From positions 25,210,438-25,274,437 of the forward strand of contig CM060847.1 of NCBI GenBank assembly GCA_030737835.1: a DNA stretch of 64,000 nt. Direction: 5' to 3'. The first letter of the stretch is position 1. Every line of letters begins with the position of its first letter. Below the pieces are notes generated by a model. That model was not told the DNA's origin. It did not search any database and saw only the letters and a list, made by a program, of their open reading frames with translations. The stretch is from Acorus gramineus (lineage: Eukaryota; Streptophyta; Magnoliopsida; Acorales; Acoraceae). Shown here piece after piece: positions 10,865 through 22,489 of this stretch. The position numbers were made by a program, and so were the translations under genes.

Positions 10865-12444
10865 GATCCACTCGGATCTGCCGACAACACATCACAACAA
10901 CTCTAATGTCATGAATTCTTCAGAATTCCTCCAGGGCGCATAACCAAGATGCGGGGAACGTATATAATAATAATTAATGAGGGTTATAATATTATTGGGA
11001 AAAGAAACCTTGGGAGGGCAGCATGAGGTCCCGATATAGGACATCCCGACAACCAAACAAGGAACACAGAGTACCCTAGCCCAGGTCTCAATGTTGACCT
11101 CGCAAGGCCCCTCCCTATAATATTATCTAAGACATGCTAATAATCATATGCTAGCATTTAATTTAATTAATTAAACTAGTAGGACGCATGCATAGGTCGA
11201 GGCTTCCTAGCATGAGAACAGGGTGACAGGATGCATGGCTCTTACACATATCCTAAGGGTGCAAGTCCCTAACATACAAAGTCTAGGGTGGCATGCATTC
11301 TACACACTAATCATGCTTGCATGGATTACATATTACACGGGTTAATATTGACCATGGTGCCCCACGGGAGGACGGTATACGCCCAAGTGCATATAGCGCC
11401 TCCCTACTGGGTTGGATTGTACCACTCACCAAATACCGGGTCATCGCGCGACCGTCCGTCAAGATCTGCAAAATAGGGTAACCTATTCGGTGAGTAAAAT
11501 ACACAAATAAATCCAAAAATACAATAAAATACACAACACTCGGACAACCGTACATACGGCCTGTACGCATGCGAGTCCGAGCACCCCGACTCAATCCCAA
11601 ACCCCCGGGCAGCCGTACGCACGGCCACCCGACCCAGGCGCACAGCCACGCCCCAGCCCGCGCACCCAGGCGCACTGCCGAGCCCCCCACCGGTGCAACG
11701 CGCGCTAACTACGCCCCAGCGCCGTGACTCGCGCGCACACCCACACGCCCAGCGCCCCATCGCAGCATCCCGCGCGCACCCCGCGCGCACCACCAGGTCG
11801 CACCACCCGCTCGTCCAGCCCCGGGTGCACCCGTGCGCACTACGCCCCAGCGTAGCGCCCTGCACGCGCACCCGCCCGCACTGCGCCCCAGCGCAGTGCC
11901 CCGCACACACTCCCCGCTCGGTGCCATGGGCGCAGCACCCGCACGCGGCCCCGCGCGAACGGCACGCACTACGCCTCGTGCAGCGCCCCGCGCGCACGCC
12001 CCCGCACCACGCCCAGCGCGCAGCACCCGAACACCCCTGCTCTACCCGCGCGCACGCCCGACAGCGCCCAGCCCTGCGCCTGCCTGCGCTGCCAGCCTAC
12101 CCGAGCCAACCTACCACCCTGCCCAAGCCACCCTACCACCCCTCACCGGCCACCAATGGCCTCCAACAGCCACCAACAGCCACCAGCACTCATAACCACC
12201 CTCCTAACATGCATCTAAGCAAGAAAAGGAAGGAAAAAGAGCTTACCCTAGGAGAGGAAAGGAAGGGAAGGGGACCGGGAGCTCTTCGTGCACCAAAACA
12301 CTTCCCCAAAGACCTCCACCACCAAGATCTCTTTCAGCCTTCAAAGGGGCTGAAATCAGAGGAGAAAAGAGGGCGTGAGAAGGGGCCACGCATGTGGGAA
12401 CTCGAATCCGAGACCACCGAAAAATAGATCGGGAGCTCACCTAT
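10865..12444 (-). mobile_element. Solo LTR B, segment 2 of 3
   Basis: Resumes LTR B with 'gatccactcggatc' directly after the CATAT duplication. It contains one copy of the 'ggaacacagagtaccc' block and a GC-rich core (about 11,560-12,120). It is interrupted at 12,444 by solo LTR C, whose CCTAT duplication is at 12,440-12,444 and 15,621-15,625. Confidence 0.9.
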
Positions 12445-15400
12445 TGTTATATATGTGTCACTTTTTGGCCTGTTGGTAACCATTGGAGCATTTTAGCAGT
12501 TTTTGGAATTTTTGCATTTTTCGATCGGAACCGCATAATTTTGGACTGTTAGCTATCATCCTGAGTTAGAGGACTCCGATTGAAAATCTAACTGCATATT
12601 ATGTGTCCTGGTGCCGTTTTAAGCCACTCATGAAAATTTCATCGAATTCCGGCATCGTTTCCAAAAATTTCGCAGTTCCGGGGCGTATCCGGGTTTTTAA
12701 GTCGCACACTATATATATGTGAGAGCTAAATTCGAAATCACTATTCATCATCCCTACCAACCTTCCCTCTCTCTCCTCTCTCTCATTTTTCTCCCTTTTG
12801 AGCCCCCTAGACCCCTCAAACCTAAAAACCCAAAGCACGAGAAGTGTAGATCGGGTCCCGATCTATACTCCGGTGCTTTCAAATCCCGTTTTCGACCAAC
12901 CTAGCCCTCCCATCCGCCCTCTTTTCTCCTCAGATTTGAGCCAAATCGGAGGAGGGAGTAGCTCTTGGCGGTGGAAACCGAAGGAGGAGCGTTTCGGTGC
13001 GCGGAGAGCAACCGGACACCTCTTCCTCCCCCTTGGTAAGCTCTTTTCCTCTTATTTTTGGCTTAGATGTATGCTAGGAGGGTAGATCTGTGTATGGGGG
13101 GTGGTCGGCGGCTGTGGGAGGCTGTCGGAGGTGGTCGGAGGTGGTCGGAGGTGGTCGGCGGCCGTGGGATGGGCGGTGGAGGTGCTCGGCAGGCAGGGCC
13201 ACTGTCTCGGGCAGGGCAGCAGTGCAGGCAGCACCGGCGCAGCAGGCAGAGCTGCTGGCGGGGCGTGTGCGCGCGTGCGCCCGGGCGTGCGCGCGGGCAC
13301 GCACCCGGGTGGCGCTGGGCGTGGGCTTGCTGGCTGGGCTGGGGGCTGGAGGTGCTGGGCATGGTCGCTGGGGCTCAGGGCGCAGAGCACTGTGCGGGGC
13401 AGTGTTGGCGCGGCAGGCGGAGCGGCAGACTGGGCGCGCGAGCGCGTGCGCGCGGGCGTGCGCTCGGTGCGAGGAGGCTGGTCGGGCAGCTGTGCGCGGG
13501 TCTGGTCGAGCGGCTCTGGTGGCGAGCTGCGCGCGAGGTGCTGGTCGCGCGGGTCTGTGCGCGAGGAGCTGGTCGCGCGGGTCTGTGCGCAAGGAGCTGG
13601 TCGCGCGGGTGCTAGGCGTGCGAGCAGGGGTGGTGCGTGCGCGAGGTGATGGCTGAGGCAGGGGTGGTGCTGTGCGCGAGGTGGTGGCCGAGGGCAAGGT
13701 GCGCGCGGGAGGGCGTGCAGGGTGCGCGCGGAGGGCGCGGCGAGGCACTGGTGGTGCGCGTGGGGCGCGGTGAGGCGGGGGTGGTGCGCGCGAGGCGCGG
13801 CGAGGCGGCGGTGGTGCGCGCGAGGCGCGGCGAGGCGGCAGAGGTGCGCGCGAGGCGCGGCGAGGTGGCAGAGGTGCGCGCGGGGTGCGTGCGGGGCGAG
13901 GCGCTGCGCGAGGGGGCGTGCGGGGTGCTCGCGGGCCGGCGCAAGGCGTGCGGGGTGCGTGGGCTGAGGCGCGGCGATGCACCCGGGCGGTCGGGTGGCC
14001 GTGCGGGTGGTTGCCGGGACCGTGCGGGTGGTTGCCGGGGGTGTTGGGTGTTTGATTTGGGATTTTGGGTGTCTATTTGTGTATGCTGTGTATTTTTGGG
14101 TAATTGTGGATTTACACTCACCCAGTTAATATCCTGTCTTGCAGATCTCGATGGACGGTGGCGCGTCGACACGAGTTCCGGTGAGTGGGACAACCCAACC
14201 CAGTTTGGGAGGCGCTACATGCCTTGGAGCGTGTACCGTCCACCCCTAGGGCTGATAGTTAGTATTAACTGTTATTTTGAATCCATGTAAGCATGTTGTG
14301 TGTGTAGAATGCATGCCACCCTAGATTGTATGTTAGGGACTTGCACCCTTAGGATTTGTGCATGAGCCGTGCATCCTGTCACCCCGTTATCATGCTAGGA
14401 AAGCCCGACCTGAGCATGCGTCCTATTAGTTTGATTTATTTAATTAAATGCAAGCTTTAATATTGTTAGCATGCCTTGGGGAATATAAGGGGGCCTTGCG
14501 AGGTTAACATTGAGACCCGGGTTAGGGTACTCCGTGTTCCTCGTTTGGTTGTCGGATGTCCTACATCGGGACCTCAGGTTACCCTCCCAAGGTCTCTTTT
14601 CCCCTTTTTATGTCTTATTTATTTCCCCGCATCCTGGTTATGCGCGCTGGTGGAATTCAGAGGAATTCAAGGCATTCGAGTTGTAGAAAGGTGCTGTCAG
14701 CAGATCCGAGTGGATCATATGCGATGGATAGGCTGTTCTGTTCCCTCCATTGGATCCGTGTAGAGACTACCCCGGCGTTAGAAAGGTTGTCCCGTGCAGG
14801 GGCTTCCATCAGTAGGCGCCTCCTGATTTGGTGAAGGACTGCGCCGAACGTGGAAGTGGCCAAACGACCGGAGTGGGGAGAGACTATCGGTGGACCGAGG
14901 GTGACCAACAGCCTAGTCAGTCCCAAGAGCCTAGGTCACCTGTTGAGAGGTCAGGGTGAGGGTATGGTGGGCCGGCGATGCGACGACCCACAGGAGTATG
15001 TATGAATGATTATCAACCCACTAAGTCCCAACATCCTAGGTCACCTATTGAGGGTGAGGGTGAGGGTAAGGGTATGGGGTTCGGCGATGTGACGAACCCT
15101 CGGATTTGTGATGTTTATGCCGTTTTGGGCTATTGGCTTGATTTAAATGTGGTTAATATGAACTGTATGCATGGGTTGTGCTATTCACTGAGCGTGTGGC
15201 TCACCCCTCGCATATTGTCTTTTTCAGTGATCTCTGAGGGAGGAGCTTCCCGAGCGACTACACCAGTAGAGGAGTAGCGCCGCGTCCCACGAGTTTTGAG
15301 GCCATCAGCACCCTTCTTTCAGTTGTATGTATATATTCTGTGCTTGGGCACCTAGTTTGGATTATGTATGGATTTTTGTTGTGTATATATGGACATGTTG

Positions 15401-15620
15401 GCTCTCACAGGACGTATGATTATGTATCGAGTCTGTAGTATGTTTTGACTACAGACTCAGTCTTTTAGCTTCCGCATTTGGTGTATATATTATGTCAGCC
15501 CTGCTTTTATCTGTGTTGTCATTTTTAGTTGTTGTTTATGGTATATTATTGAACTCTTGTTACTGATATCATATATATACACTTGCCGCGTCCCGGGGAC
15601 GGCCGCCCTGGGGCGTGACA
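12445..15620 (+). mobile_element. Solo LTR C (family-1, opposite orientation)
   Basis: 3,176 bp starting TGTTATATATGTGTCAC and ending GGGGCGTGACA, with exact CCTAT duplications on both sides and no internal region. It is therefore a solo LTR left by recombination between two LTRs of one element. It is the only family-1 copy with sense on the plus strand. Its GC-rich core is the longest here (about 13,100-14,060) and includes a 30-bp minisatellite. A 302-codon minus-strand frame across the core encodes low-complexity Arg/Pro/Ala repeats and is judged spurious. Confidence 0.93.
13738..13900. repeat. 30-bp GC-rich minisatellite in LTR C
   Basis: About five near-identical tandem units of the type 'gtggtgcgcgcgaggcgcgg' followed by 'cgaggcggcg'. 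The unit length is a multiple of three, which produces the repetitive 'PRRASRAP'-like translation. Other family-1 LTRs carry unrelated GC-rich strings at this position, so the array looks specific to this copy. Confidence 0.8.
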
Positions 15621-16190
15621 CCTATTTTTTCTCTTCTTAAGATTTTTGGATCCAAGCCCTCTAGCTAGGTCAAAAGGGAGAAAAAGAGAGAGGGGGAGAG
15701 AGAAAATCAATTGGGGAAGATGATAAATAGTGGAGGAAGATATTTTAGCTTCACTTATATATAATCCCCACAATTAGATTAGGCTAAGCTAGGTTAATTA
15801 GGGTTTAAGCTAGCATTAGGGAGGCTTAAGTGTGGTTTGACCCTAGTCAACCCAACCACACTAAAATCCAAACATATTTGACCAAGTCATGGGGCCCACT
15901 TTGACCAAGTCAAGTCTCCCAATGACTTCTCGCTCGGTCAAAACCCGTATACGCTTCGGAACTGTAAAATTCTTAAACGTTACCGGAATTCGATGAAATT
16001 TTCGTGAGCGGCTTGGAATGGCACCAGGACACATAATATGCAGTTAGATTCTCAATTGGAGTCCTCAAACTCAGGATGATAGCTAACAGTCCAAGATTTT
16101 AGCGGTTCCGATTGAAAAACGAAAAAAACTGAAAAACTACCAGAATGGTCCAATGGTTACCAGAAGGTTAAAAGTGACACATATATAACA
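15621..16190 (-). mobile_element. Solo LTR B, segment 3 of 3
   Basis: Begins with the second CCTAT copy and ends ATATATAACA at 16,190, followed by the TTAGA duplication (16,191-16,195) that matches 1,088-1,092. Its three pieces together form one LTR of about 3.0 kb with no internal region, hence a solo LTR. It hosts both A and C. Confidence 0.9.
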
Positions 16191-16195
16191 TTAGA

Positions 16196-16489
16196 CTTGC
16201 TTGGTCAAAGGACTTGATCAATTTTTTTTCGCATGTAGTTGGCCCATCTTCCTAGTAACTATGATTATGACAAGTTGTATATCTTTATGTATAAGTTATA
16301 TTCAGACACATTGGGAGTATTTTTGAAATTTTAGATGTTTTAGTATCTTTAAATAATAAAGTTTATTTTAATATTATTTTATTATATCTCTGGATAAAAG
16401 GAAAAATAGAACTCTGAGATTTTAGGAATTTAGTTAACGCAACCAGATCTCACGCTTCAAAACGGAGTCATGGATTCAGGGGCATTACA
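16196..16489 (+). mobile_element. Family-2 LTR, left copy, 3' end
   Basis: Continues the left arm after LTR B and ends GGGGCATTACA at 16,489, four bases before a tRNA-Met primer site. Its reverse complement is found at 16,664-16,960. The terminal CATTACA pairs with the TGTAACG start seen on the right copy (22,075 on the minus strand). Confidence 0.85.
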
Positions 16490-16493
16490 GAAG

Positions 16494-16505
16494 TGGTATC
16501 AGAGC
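16494..16505 (+). other. Primer-binding site, left family-2 copy
   Basis: TGGTATCAGAGC, complementary to the initiator tRNA-Met 3' end, four bases downstream of the LTR end. It shows that this LTR was a 5' LTR transcribed rightward. Confidence 0.9.
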
Positions 16506-16647
16506 GTAGGTTTAACTCTCGGACTGTAGGTTATGGAAATATTAGTTGGCCTTTGAGGTTTAGAGTTTTAGGTAAATCGAGCTCAAACTCTAAACCTCAA
16601 AGGCCAACTAATATATCCATAACCTACAGTCTGAGAGTTGAACCTAC

Positions 16648-16659
16648 GCTCTGATACCA
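16648..16659 (-). other. Primer-binding site, right family-2 copy
   Basis: Minus-strand TGGTATCAGAGC, the mirror of 16,494-16,505, just downstream (minus sense) of the right LTR end at 16,664. Confidence 0.9.
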
Positions 16660-16663
16660 CTTC

Positions 16664-19600
16664 TATAACGCCCCTGAATCCACGACTCTGTTTTGAAGCG
16701 TGAGATCCGGTTGCGTTAACTAAATTCCTCAGATCTCAGAGTTCTATTTTTCCTTTTATTTAGAGATATTATAAATTTATATTAAAATAAACTTCATTAT
16801 TTAAAGATACTAAAACATCTAAGATTTCAACAATACTCCCAATGTGTCTGAATATAACTTATACATAAAGATATACAACTTGTCATAATCATAGTTACTA
16901 GGAAGATGGGCCAACTACATGCCAAACAAAATTGATCAAGTCCTTTGACCAAGCAAGTCTAACGTTCTCGCACCCACGATCTCGTTCGCAGCTACACGAG
17001 ATCCACCAATCTAAGCCTTTAATATGAAAGATGGGAAAAAGGAGGGGTGAGCAACCACACGCTCAGTGAATGGACCTTATAGGTATCATAAGAAAACAAT
17101 TTGCAACATATGATATTTACAAGTACAATAGTTTCCAATAATCCATAACTTAATAAAAACCTCATTTCAAGATGCACGGTCTCAAAACTTTGTCAAAACT
17201 CATGATGCATATGAATGCAACGGACACACATGCCCGTATTCCGTGGCACCTAGCCATAAGGTTTTCGCTCAGGAAATCGTGTCACCTAGACACATGTCAC
17301 CTAAACTTGGGTCCATTCTGAACCATAGTCACATAGATTGAGCAACCTAGGCTACGCCACCTAGGCGATGTAATGCATACATGATTAACCACATATTTTC
17401 ATTCCAAAACATATGCATGCGACAGATTTAAAAGTTACATATTTTCAACACAATACGTAATAAGGCATCAACCTATATAATAAAAATGCTCTTGTTCTCC
17501 ATACATAAAATAACAGTTGTGTTCAAAATGATGTGTCGATAAAATCTTTCAAAAACTACATAGGAGACTAGACCCACTCACCTTCGGTCCAACGATACGA
17601 AATAACTGCAGAAACTCTAAGTCAACCTAACTCGTCCTGAAACGATACGACTCGGTCACAATATGCGCAAACAGTACATGACCTAATGGTATTCGTACTC
17701 ACAGAAAACCGATGGCTCTGTTAAGAGCCGTTCAGAGGCAAACCGACGGCTCCTATAGGGGTCATCCATGACAAAACCGAGGAGCCGTCCAGAAACGTGC
17801 CCAACGGCTCTCAACCGAGTCATCCCAAGGCAGAAACCATAAACTCCATTTTTTAAAAAAGATCTATAACAGGAATCGACACGAAAAACCTAGATCAATT
17901 CATATTATAAAAATTAATATATAATACGTAAAACTATACAAAAACAATTAGGAGATAGATCAAAAGATCGTATAAAGGAAAAATCGATTTGAAACCCAAA
18001 CTTATGGAAAAAATAAAAAATATCGATGAAACGTTAAACACACTTGGTAAGCATAAGATCTGAATATACTCGATAAAATCCTTTGAAAATAGCAAGGAAT
18101 ATTTAAGATCAATCATGTGAAAGAAAACCCGATTAAAAACCCTAGGTCTTAAGGATTTGCCAAAACATGTATATAATACCAATCAAATCCCATTCAAAAT
18201 TCCTCAAAAACCTTAGATCTATCATAGACATAAACAACTAATATGTATCTATGTTAAAACTCTATAACATTTCATAAAAACATGTATAATTTCGGATCTA
18301 TACATATAAGGGTTAAAACAAGACTTTAAATGATTATAAACATGCTTTCTACCATTAATAAACAACCCTGGACATGATATATACATATCCCCTTCCTTTC
18401 GACATGAAAGATTTGTAAAACATCTTGAAAACATCATGATTTCATGGCTATAACATAAGGGTCCAAAAATCATATGAAATCCATCAAAACTATGAAAAAC
18501 TCAAGAAGAAAACTTAAGAGATCAATGAAATCCGAAGTACATACGTGAGATCTAACACATCATCAAAAACTTGTAAAAACATCATGAAATCATCGACATA
18601 TCATTTGTATAATATAAGGATCTGAAATCACACAAAAACACTTAAAAATCAAGTAGAAGAAATCATTCTTTTGTTGGAAAAACTTTAAAACGGGAACACA
18701 TGCAAAGGACTTCTAAAGGGGATCTATATCATTCAAAAGATCTTCAAATCAGAGGATAATACTCACAAAAACCCCTTGTTCGAACTCCCTTCCCGATCTC
18801 CTCAACAATGGTGCCGAAAACAAAAGAAAAAAAAAAGAGAGGCTTTAGAGTTTCAATACAAAGGAGGGAGAGAAAGAAGGTATATATAAACTTATACACG
18901 ATGGGGACAACAAATGGACACCAATCAATCAATTAAAACACATTAAAATCTTCTAAAAATTGAAATATTCAGTTTTGAAACTATTTCCAGATCGACAACT
19001 CCTATTGTATCCATCAGAAAATCAACGGCTCCCCCTAAAGCCATCACTATTTTTCTGCCCGACCTCTCTGCATAGTTTGGCTCATAACTTGATAGATACT
19101 CATCCGATTCAGGATCATTAAAAAGCGTTGAAAAGCTAACAGAATAACAATTCCAACAATACCTTAATTTATGAAATTGGAGATATGTAAGCTGTCACGC
19201 CCCAGAGCGGCCGTCCCTGGGACGCGGCAAATGGTATATATGATATCAGCAGTTTAAACATGAGTTCAATAATATACCCTAAACAACATCAACAATGACA
19301 ACACAGACAACAATGAGGCTGACATGATATATACACAAATAGCGGAAGCTAAAAGACTAAGTCTGTGATTCAAAGACATATTACAGACTCGATACATAAT
19401 CAACTGTCCTGTGAGAGCCAATATAAATACAACGACATCCAAATATAATACAAACGTGTGCCCAAGCACAGAATACAATACATACAATCCAAAACAGGAT
19501 GCTGATAGCCTCTAACACTCGCGGAATGTGGCGCTGCTCCGCTACTGCTGAAGTCCCTCGGGGAGCTCCTCCTTCAAGTCCGACTCAGTAATAACTGGAG

Positions 19601-22075
19601 AAAAATTATGCGAGGGGTGAGCCACACACTCAGTGAATAGCACAACCCATGCATCACAATTTATATTAACCACAAATAATTCAAAGCCTCAAAGTGGCAG
19701 AAAATACACAATCCAGTGGGTCGCAACATCGCCGACCCACCACACCCTCACCCTCACCCTCACATAGTTGACACAGCTATTGGGACTGACTAGGCTGTTA
19801 ATCACCCTTGGTCCACCGATAGTCTCTCCTCCACTCCGTAGGCCGCCTGGTCCACTCCCACAATTCAGCACAGTCCGAATCCAAATCAAGAGGTGCATAC
19901 TGATGGGAGCCCTCTGTCAGGAAGGCCTGTCTAACGCTGGGGCAGTCTCTATACGGATCCAACGAAGGGAACAGAAACAGCCTACCCACAGGTATACGAT
20001 CCACTTGGATCCGTCGGCAACGCATCTCAACAACTCTAATGTCATGAATTCTTCAGAATTCATCCAGGGCGCATAACCAGGATGCGGGGAACATATATAA
20101 TAACCACCAGGTTATAATACTTACTAAGGCATGCAAAAATACCATAAGTTCGCATTTAATTTAATAAATTAAACTAATAGGATACATGCATAGGTCCAGG
20201 CTTTCCTAGCATGAAACATGGTGTCAGGATTCATGGCTCTTACACATATCCTAAAGGTGCAAGTCCCTAACATACAAGGTCTAGGGTGGCATGCATACTA
20301 CATACTAATCATGCTTGCATAGATTACATATTATACAAGTTAATATTAAACTATGGTGTCCCAGGGGAGGACGGTATACGCCCAAGTGCATATAGCGCCT
20401 CCCTACTGGGTTGGATTGTCCCACTCACCAATACCCAGGTCGTCGCGTGACCGTCCGTCAAGATCTGCAAGACAGGCTAATCAACTCGGTAAGTAAAATA
20501 CACAATACATACAAAAATATGCTAAAAATACCCAACACTCGGACAAACGTACATATGGCCCATACGCATGCGAGTTCGAGCACCCCGACTCACCCGAACC
20601 CCCTGGCAGCCATATGCACGGCCACCCGACCCAGGCGCACAGCAGCGCCCCAGCCCGCGCACCCAGACGCACTGCCGAGCCCCCTGCCCGCAAGCCCAGA
20701 CACGCTGCCGAGCCCAGCCCGCTCGCCCAGACACACCGCACGCTCGGGCGCACGCACGCGCTCGCCCGTGCGCACCGCTTGTCCAGCCCCGGATGCACCC
20801 GCGGGCACTGCGCCCCAACGCAGCGCCCCGCACGTGCATCCGCACGCACTGCGCTCCAGTGTAGTACCCGCACGCACTCCCCGCTCGCCCTGCACGCACT
20901 GCGCCCCCTGCGCAACAACCGCACACCGCCCGCTCGCCTCGCGTACTGCGCCCCCCGCGCAGCAACCGCGCGCACGCACGCGTGCCCAGCTAGCTCGCCC
21001 GACAGCGCGCCTGCCAGCCTGCCTGCGCTGCCTGCCTGCGCCGCCTGCCTACGCGCACGCGCCAGAGACCCCGCACTGCTCGAGCCGAACCCAACCACCT
21101 CCATCAGCCACCAACAGCCCCCCAACAACCCCCAAACCACCAAGCTCCCCAAGCACACCCATAAACACCTCCTATACATGCATCTAAGCAAGAAAGGAAA
21201 GGAAGAAAACTCACCCAAGGAGAGGAAAGGAAGGGGAGGAGATCGGGTGCTCTTCGCGCACCGAAACACCACCTCCAAGGCCACCACTACCTAGATCTCC
21301 ACTCAGCCAAAGAGGGGCTGAAAACAGAGGAGAAAAGAGGCTATGAGAGGGGGTCACACATGAGGGAACTCGAATCCGAGACCATGGATGGATAGATCGG
21401 GTCCTCACCTTTCTTTTCTCCTTCTAGGGTTTCTTGATTCAACTCCTCTAGCTAGGTCTTAATGGGGATTTAAAGAGAGGATGAGAGAGAGAGATTTGGT
21501 GGAGAAGATGACGAATAGTGGGCGGTGCAACTATACATGGGCGTGGACTTAAAGGGGGGGGGGGCACACCACACACACACCACTCACACACTCACACCTT
21601 GAGATTAATTAGGTTAAACTAGGTTTAGGGGAGGTTTAGGTGCACTTTGACTTGGGTCAACCTATCCATACTAGAAAACAAAAGAGTTGACCAAGTCATG
21701 GGCCCACATTGACCAAGTCAAGTCTCCCAATGACTTTTCGCTCGGTCAAAACCCGGATACGATTCGAAACTGTGAAATTCTGAAACGGTACCGGAATTTG
21801 ATGAAATTTTCGTGAGTGGCTTGAAATGGCACCAGGACACATAATATGCATTTAGATTTTCAATCAGAGTCCTCAAACTCAGGATGATAGCTAAAAGTTC
21901 AAAATTTTAGCGGTTCTGATCGAAAAACGAAAAAGCTGAAAAACTGCCAGAATGTTTCAATGGTTATCAGAAGGTAAAAAGTGACACATATATAACATAA
22001 GCCCTCCAAAACCCTATTGAAATATGACCCAATACACAAAATCAATAAACTACTAGGAAAACCATAGTCGTTACA
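16664..22075 (-). mobile_element. Family-2 LTR, right copy, with solo LTR D nested
   Basis: On the minus strand the LTR starts TGTAACGACTATGG (22,075) and ends GGGGCGTTATA (16,664). Without D and one duplication copy it is about 2.6 kb. It includes the roughly 1.07-kb stretch (16,985-18,058) missing from the left copy. That stretch contains 'ggggtgagcaaccacacgc', closely like the family-1 motif near 1,512. No gene is found; the short frames mirror those in the left arm. Confidence 0.82.
19193..21997 (-). mobile_element. Solo LTR D (family-1)
   Basis: 2,805 bp, TGTCACGCCCC...ATATATAACA, with exact TAAGC duplications at 19,188-19,192 and 21,998-22,002. It lacks the 'ggaacacggagtaccc' block present in all other copies and is the shortest. 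GC-rich core at about 20,560-21,100. It is inserted in the family-2 right LTR about 73 nt from that LTR's start. Confidence 0.93.
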
Positions 22076-22090
22076 CTATCCCCCTGGGTT
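22076..22090 (-). promoter_or_regulatory. Possible polypurine tract next to the right family-2 LTR
   Basis: Minus-strand AACCCAGGGGGATAG directly precedes the LTR start TGTAACG. This resembles the polypurine tract found before gypsy 3' LTRs. Because the same LTR also has a primer site on its other side, it would look like both a 3' and a 5' LTR. The purine run could instead be chance in the flanking LINE sequence. Confidence 0.4.
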
Positions 22091-22484
22091 AGAAGAGGCA
22101 TCTGACCCAAGTGGGGACAAACATCCACGATTACCTGACCTTCCATTACTAAAAACGACCTCCTCTACCTTTGTCCATTATTGGAAACGACCTCCTTTGC
22201 CTTTGCAATGTATCGATCCCAATCCCGCAAGCATTCTCGAAACATGTCCCACATGTTCTCTTGGTAAACATGCACTCCTCTGAATATGACATCATTTCAC
22301 GTCCGTCAAATCATCCATGTCCCCGCCAGTTTGACGGACTACGAGATGATGGCTTCTAGACTGCTGTCTGCCTCAAGGATCCGTTGGCCGCCCATAGCTC
22401 TTCAAGCGTCTAGAAGGGGGTTTGAAGACCTGTGTGCACCCCCATTGCTTCCTAGAACACCTTCGCCACCGACCAAGCACATAA
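22091..22484 (-). pseudogene. LINE C-terminal remnant, downstream part
   Basis: When LTR E and one TAGGT copy are removed, the minus-strand frame from 25,625 continues here: 'PLENVHHL' then 'LCAWSVAKVF', a stop, 'EAMGVHTG'. This is the end of the reverse-transcriptase zinc-binding domain (zf-RVT) of plant LINEs. Several stops and frame changes follow. Non-functional. Confidence 0.6.
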
Positions 22485-22489
22485 TAGGT

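Larger units (their letters stand above)
16490..16663. repeat. Centre of the family-2 inverted repeat
   Basis: Two copies of the post-LTR leader (79 nt each, 16,490-16,568 and 16,585-16,663) face each other across a 16-nt spacer. For example, 'ggcctttgaggtttagag' at the left is mirrored by 'ctctaaacctcaaaggcc' at the right. Both leaders contain a primer site, so two 5' element ends are fused inside their leaders. No gene is present. Confidence 0.92.
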
